Source of the DNA: Simplicispira sedimenti
GTDB lineage: Bacteria; Pseudomonadota; Gammaproteobacteria; Burkholderiales; Burkholderiaceae_C
Reading direction: 5' to 3'
Assembly (NCBI RefSeq): GCF_022760965.1
Contig: NZ_JAKVIJ010000011.1
Coordinates: forward strand, 62,001 to 126,000
Length of the DNA: 64,000 nt
Shown here piece after piece: positions 61,929 through 64,000 of the stretch (within the stretch, counting starts at the first letter, position 1; each line of letters starts with the position of its first letter). Under the pieces are notes generated by a model, which searched no databases, had not been told where the DNA came from, and saw only the letters and a list, made by a program, of their open reading frames with translations. The translations under genes and the position numbers were made by a program.

Positions 61929-62403
61929 GCTCAGAGGTCTCGGCGGCGCGGTCGCCGCGCTTGCGCAGCAGCCAGTAGGTCGCACCCAGAGCCAGCGTGG
62001 CGCCTGCCAGCGCGGCTATCTTTGCGGGGCTCGCCTCGGGGTCAAGGATCACGAACTTGCGCGCCAGCGCGATCAGACCGATGAGGATCACGGTCTTGAC
62101 CTGGATGATGCTGTCCCGACGCAGCGCCACGCGCACGATGGAATGCTTGAACTCCATCGCGATCAAGAGCGTCATGATCATGCCGAACACACTCTGGAAT
62201 ACCTTGTGATCCAGGGGATTGAAGGCATCGAGGACCAGCAGCGTGAAGACGATGGCGATGAGCTGGAACAGTGACACCACGATGATGACGGCAATTACCG
62301 CCGACAGAACGAGGGCGACGACCTGCTCGAAGCGCTCGTATAAACTCATGATGGCCCATTGGTCACGGAAGACCTGAAATGGATTGCGGCCTGTTGACTT
62401 CAT
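61906..62403 (-). CDS. psiE: Phosphate-starvation-inducible PsiE-family protein
   Basis: The product is 165 residues from the ATG at 62403 (ATGA overlap with the kefB stop). Four membrane helices: VVALVLSAVIAVIIVVSLFQL, then FQSVFGMIMTLLIAMEFKHS, with conserved RVALRRDSIIQVKTVILIGLI and ARKFVILD. PsiE proteins are inner membrane proteins of unknown mechanism. This tLST-type PsiE carries an extra C-terminal charged tail (RKRGDRAAETSEHDPSSSQ). Confidence 0.9.
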   Translation of the reverse strand: MKSTGRNPFQVFRDQWAIMSLYERFEQVVALVLSAVIAVIIVVSLFQLIAIVFTLLVLDAFNPLDHKVFQSVFGMIMTLLIAMEFKHSIVRVALRRDSIIQVKTVILIGLIALARKFVILDPEASPAKIAALAGATLALGATYWLLRKRGDRAAETSEHDPSSSQ

Positions 62404-64000
62404 GCAGATGGACTCCCTGCGACATTGCCGCTGTCGAGACGGCGGCGCATCGCACTGATGTTTCGTTCGACGAGCTCGGCCGACATGCCAAGCGACGACA
62501 TCACTTGTTCCGCCAGCCCAAGGCCTGCGGCAAAGGATTGCTGGTACACACGCACGTTGGGCATGGCGCGAAATGCATCGGCCGCGGTCGTACTTCTGCA
62601 TGACACCCACAAGGTCAGCGCCGGACGGCGCTCGGCAATCGCCTGGGCGATGCGCAGCACTTGCTGGGCATGGGCGAACGTGAGCACCACCAGACGCGCT
62701 TGCGCCAACCCGGCAGCCAGCAGGGTATCGGGCCGACTCGCATCGCCATGGAACACCGGCACGCCGGCGGCACGCTCGGCCTCTACCTTCTGCTCGTCTG
62801 CTTCCAGCAGCAGATGCGCCACGCCGGCGTGGCGAAGAATCTCACTGACGGTCAGGCCAAGCTCGCCCGCGCCGCAGATGATGACGTGGTCTCGAAATCG
62901 CGCTGTCTGCGCGGTGATCTCAACTTCTTCAGCCTGGGGTGGCTGAATGACGCCGCCGGTGCGGCTCAAGAACCGGGCAAGTACATCGTGATGGCGGATC
63001 AGCAGCGGTGCCAAGGCCATGCTGAGCACCAGCGCGACCAGCATGGGTTGTACGACGGTCGCGGGAATCAGATGCTGCTGCAAGACCATGCCCAACAACA
63101 GCAGGGCGAACTCGCCGCCATGCCCTAACGCTATGCCCGTGCGCCAGGCATCGAGGGCGGATAGGCGCGTCGCCCGCAAGGCCAGGGTGTTGAGCCCGAT
63201 CTTGACCGGTACCAGCACTGCCAGCCACGCGAACACCGCCAGTGGTGCCGAAAGAATCTGCGCTCCGTCCAACTGCAGGCCGATGGTCACGAAGAACACC
63301 CCCGACAACACATCGCGAAACGGTTTGAGGTGGCTTTCCATGTGGTGACGGAAGTCGCTCTCGCCCAGCACCATGCCGGCCAAAAACGCACCCAGGGCGG
63401 CGGATACGCCGACCGCGTGTGCAGCAGCGGCGGCAGCCACCACCACGCACAAGGAAACCAGCACGAAGGATTCTTCGTGGCCCTGCCGCGCCACCCAGCC
63501 CAGCAGGCCATGCAACAGACGACGGGAGGCGAGGGCCGCTGCCGCGAACAACATCAGCACGCCCAACACTTCGAGCAGCACGCTCTCGATCTTCGGCGAC
63601 TCGCCGCGCGCCCAGATCGCCAGCAGGGCCAGCAGGGGCACGCTGGCCAGGTCCTGAAAGACCAGCACGGCGATGGCGCTGCGGCCGTGGCGGGTGGTGA
63701 GCTCGCCTTGGTCGGCCAGCTGTCGGCTGACCAGCGCCGTGGACGACATGGCCGCCGCAGCGCCGAGCAGCGCAGCGCTCTGAGCTGGCTGCCCCAACCC
63801 CATCAGCATCAGGGTCAGAGGTGCGGCCACAACGACCATCTGCAAACCGCCAGCCACCAGTACGGTCTTGCGAGTGAGCCAAAAGTGCCCGAGGGAGAAT
63901 TCCAGTCCGACCATGAACAGCAGCAGCGCCACGCCCAGCTCGGACAGAAAATCAAGCGCTTCTCCCGGCGCGACTACACCGCCGACCGACGGGCCCAGCA
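62400..64000 (-). CDS. kefB: KefB/KefC-type cation:proton antiporter, 5-prime end beyond window
   Basis: About 532 residues are visible and the frame is still open at 64000, so the start lies to the right. The visible part begins within the transporter domain (LGPSVGGVVAPGEALDFLSE, then LGVALLLFMVGLEFSLGHFW) with about ten helices. A cytoplasmic TrkA-N domain follows (residues about 360-480: HVIICGAGELGLTVSEIL, Rossmann fold, GDASRPDTLL). Kef systems export K+ in exchange for H+ and protect from electrophiles. It overlaps psiE by ATGA. In tLST the thioredoxin gene is next upstream, outside the window. Confidence 0.9.
   Translation of the reverse strand, partial: LGPSVGGVVAPGEALDFLSELGVALLLFMVGLEFSLGHFWLTRKTVLVAGGLQMVVVAAPLTLMLMGLGQPAQSAALLGAAAAMSSTALVSRQLADQGELTTRHGRSAIAVLVFQDLASVPLLALLAIWARGESPKIESVLLEVLGVLMLFAAAALASRRLLHGLLGWVARQGHEESFVLVSLCVVVAAAAAAHAVGVSAALGAFLAGMVLGESDFRHHMESHLKPFRDVLSGVFFVTIGLQLDGAQILSAPLAVFAWLAVLVPVKIGLNTLALRATRLSALDAWRTGIALGHGGEFALLLLGMVLQQHLIPATVVQPMLVALVLSMALAPLLIRHHDVLARFLSRTGGVIQPPQAEEVEITAQTARFRDHVIICGAGELGLTVSEILRHAGVAHLLLEADEQKVEAERAAGVPVFHGDASRPDTLLAAGLAQARLVVLTFAHAQQVLRIAQAIAERRPALTLWVSCRSTTAADAFRAMPNVRVYQQSFAAGLGLAEQVMSSLGMSAELVERNISAMRRRLDSGNVAGSPSA

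Overview
The window reads as chromosome of a GC-rich betaproteobacterium of the order Burkholderiales, most likely family Comamonadaceae (Acidovorax or Comamonas-like). The basis is gene content (pirin beside a LysR gene, gluQ-trmB, yciB-bolA-PpiC type isomerase, several Liv-type transport genes, FadB/FadA homologues) plus a short AT-richer interspersed repeat that I associate with this family. No rRNA, intact tRNA or CRISPR array was found.

Layout. 1-7 kb: a partial Yip1 membrane protein, a secreted VWA protein, a secreted unknown, a LuxR-type response regulator with its sensor kinase, and a Tat-exported binding protein. 7-24 kb, mostly housekeeping: sirtuin, rlmB, a LolD-like ATPase divergent from tesA, a DUF2189 protein, a cystathionine beta-lyase, two GGDEF proteins, a MinD-like ATPase, pirin/LysR, an FAD oxidoreductase, gluQ, trmB and alaS.

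24-32 kb is a GABA utilisation module: a divergent MocR regulator, gabT, a four-gene PotABCD-like ABC transporter and gabD. gabT and the transporter operon carry the same four-block promoter architecture at identical spacing, so one regulator probably drives both. 32-36 kb holds a thiolase and a FadB-like multifunctional enzyme with an AraC gene. 36.4-40.6 kb is a compact four-gene set (LolD-like ATPase, FtsX/MacB-type permease, LolA-like periplasmic protein, predicted outer-membrane barrel) that looks like an uncharacterised trans-envelope lipid or lipoprotein pathway. 40.6-48.7 kb is a Liv branched-chain amino acid (or similar) transporter, an acyl-CoA synthetase and another binding protein. 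48.8-56.9 kb carries a Crp/Fnr regulator, a lipoprotein carboxylesterase with its AraC regulator, selO-msrB, yciB-bolA-peptidyl-prolyl isomerase and a DUF1624 membrane protein.

The right end is mobile DNA. A 264-bp MITE-like element and an 822-bp IS5-family (IS427-like) element have related ends and both are flanked by CTAG. They are followed by a tRNA-Gly 3-prime-end remnant (58460-58477) still attached to a tRNA terminator. To its right lie a LysR gene and then, in the order degP-type protease, M48 protease, psiE, KefB-type antiporter (cut by the window edge), what I interpret as the distal end of the transmissible locus of stress tolerance (locus of heat resistance, tLST/LHR). This island probably entered at a tRNA-Gly gene.

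A recurrent element of about 55 bp occurs between genes (8668, 25579) and also inside reading frames (gluQ, selO, and less certainly alaS and the livK signal peptide), where it is translated without breaking the frame.
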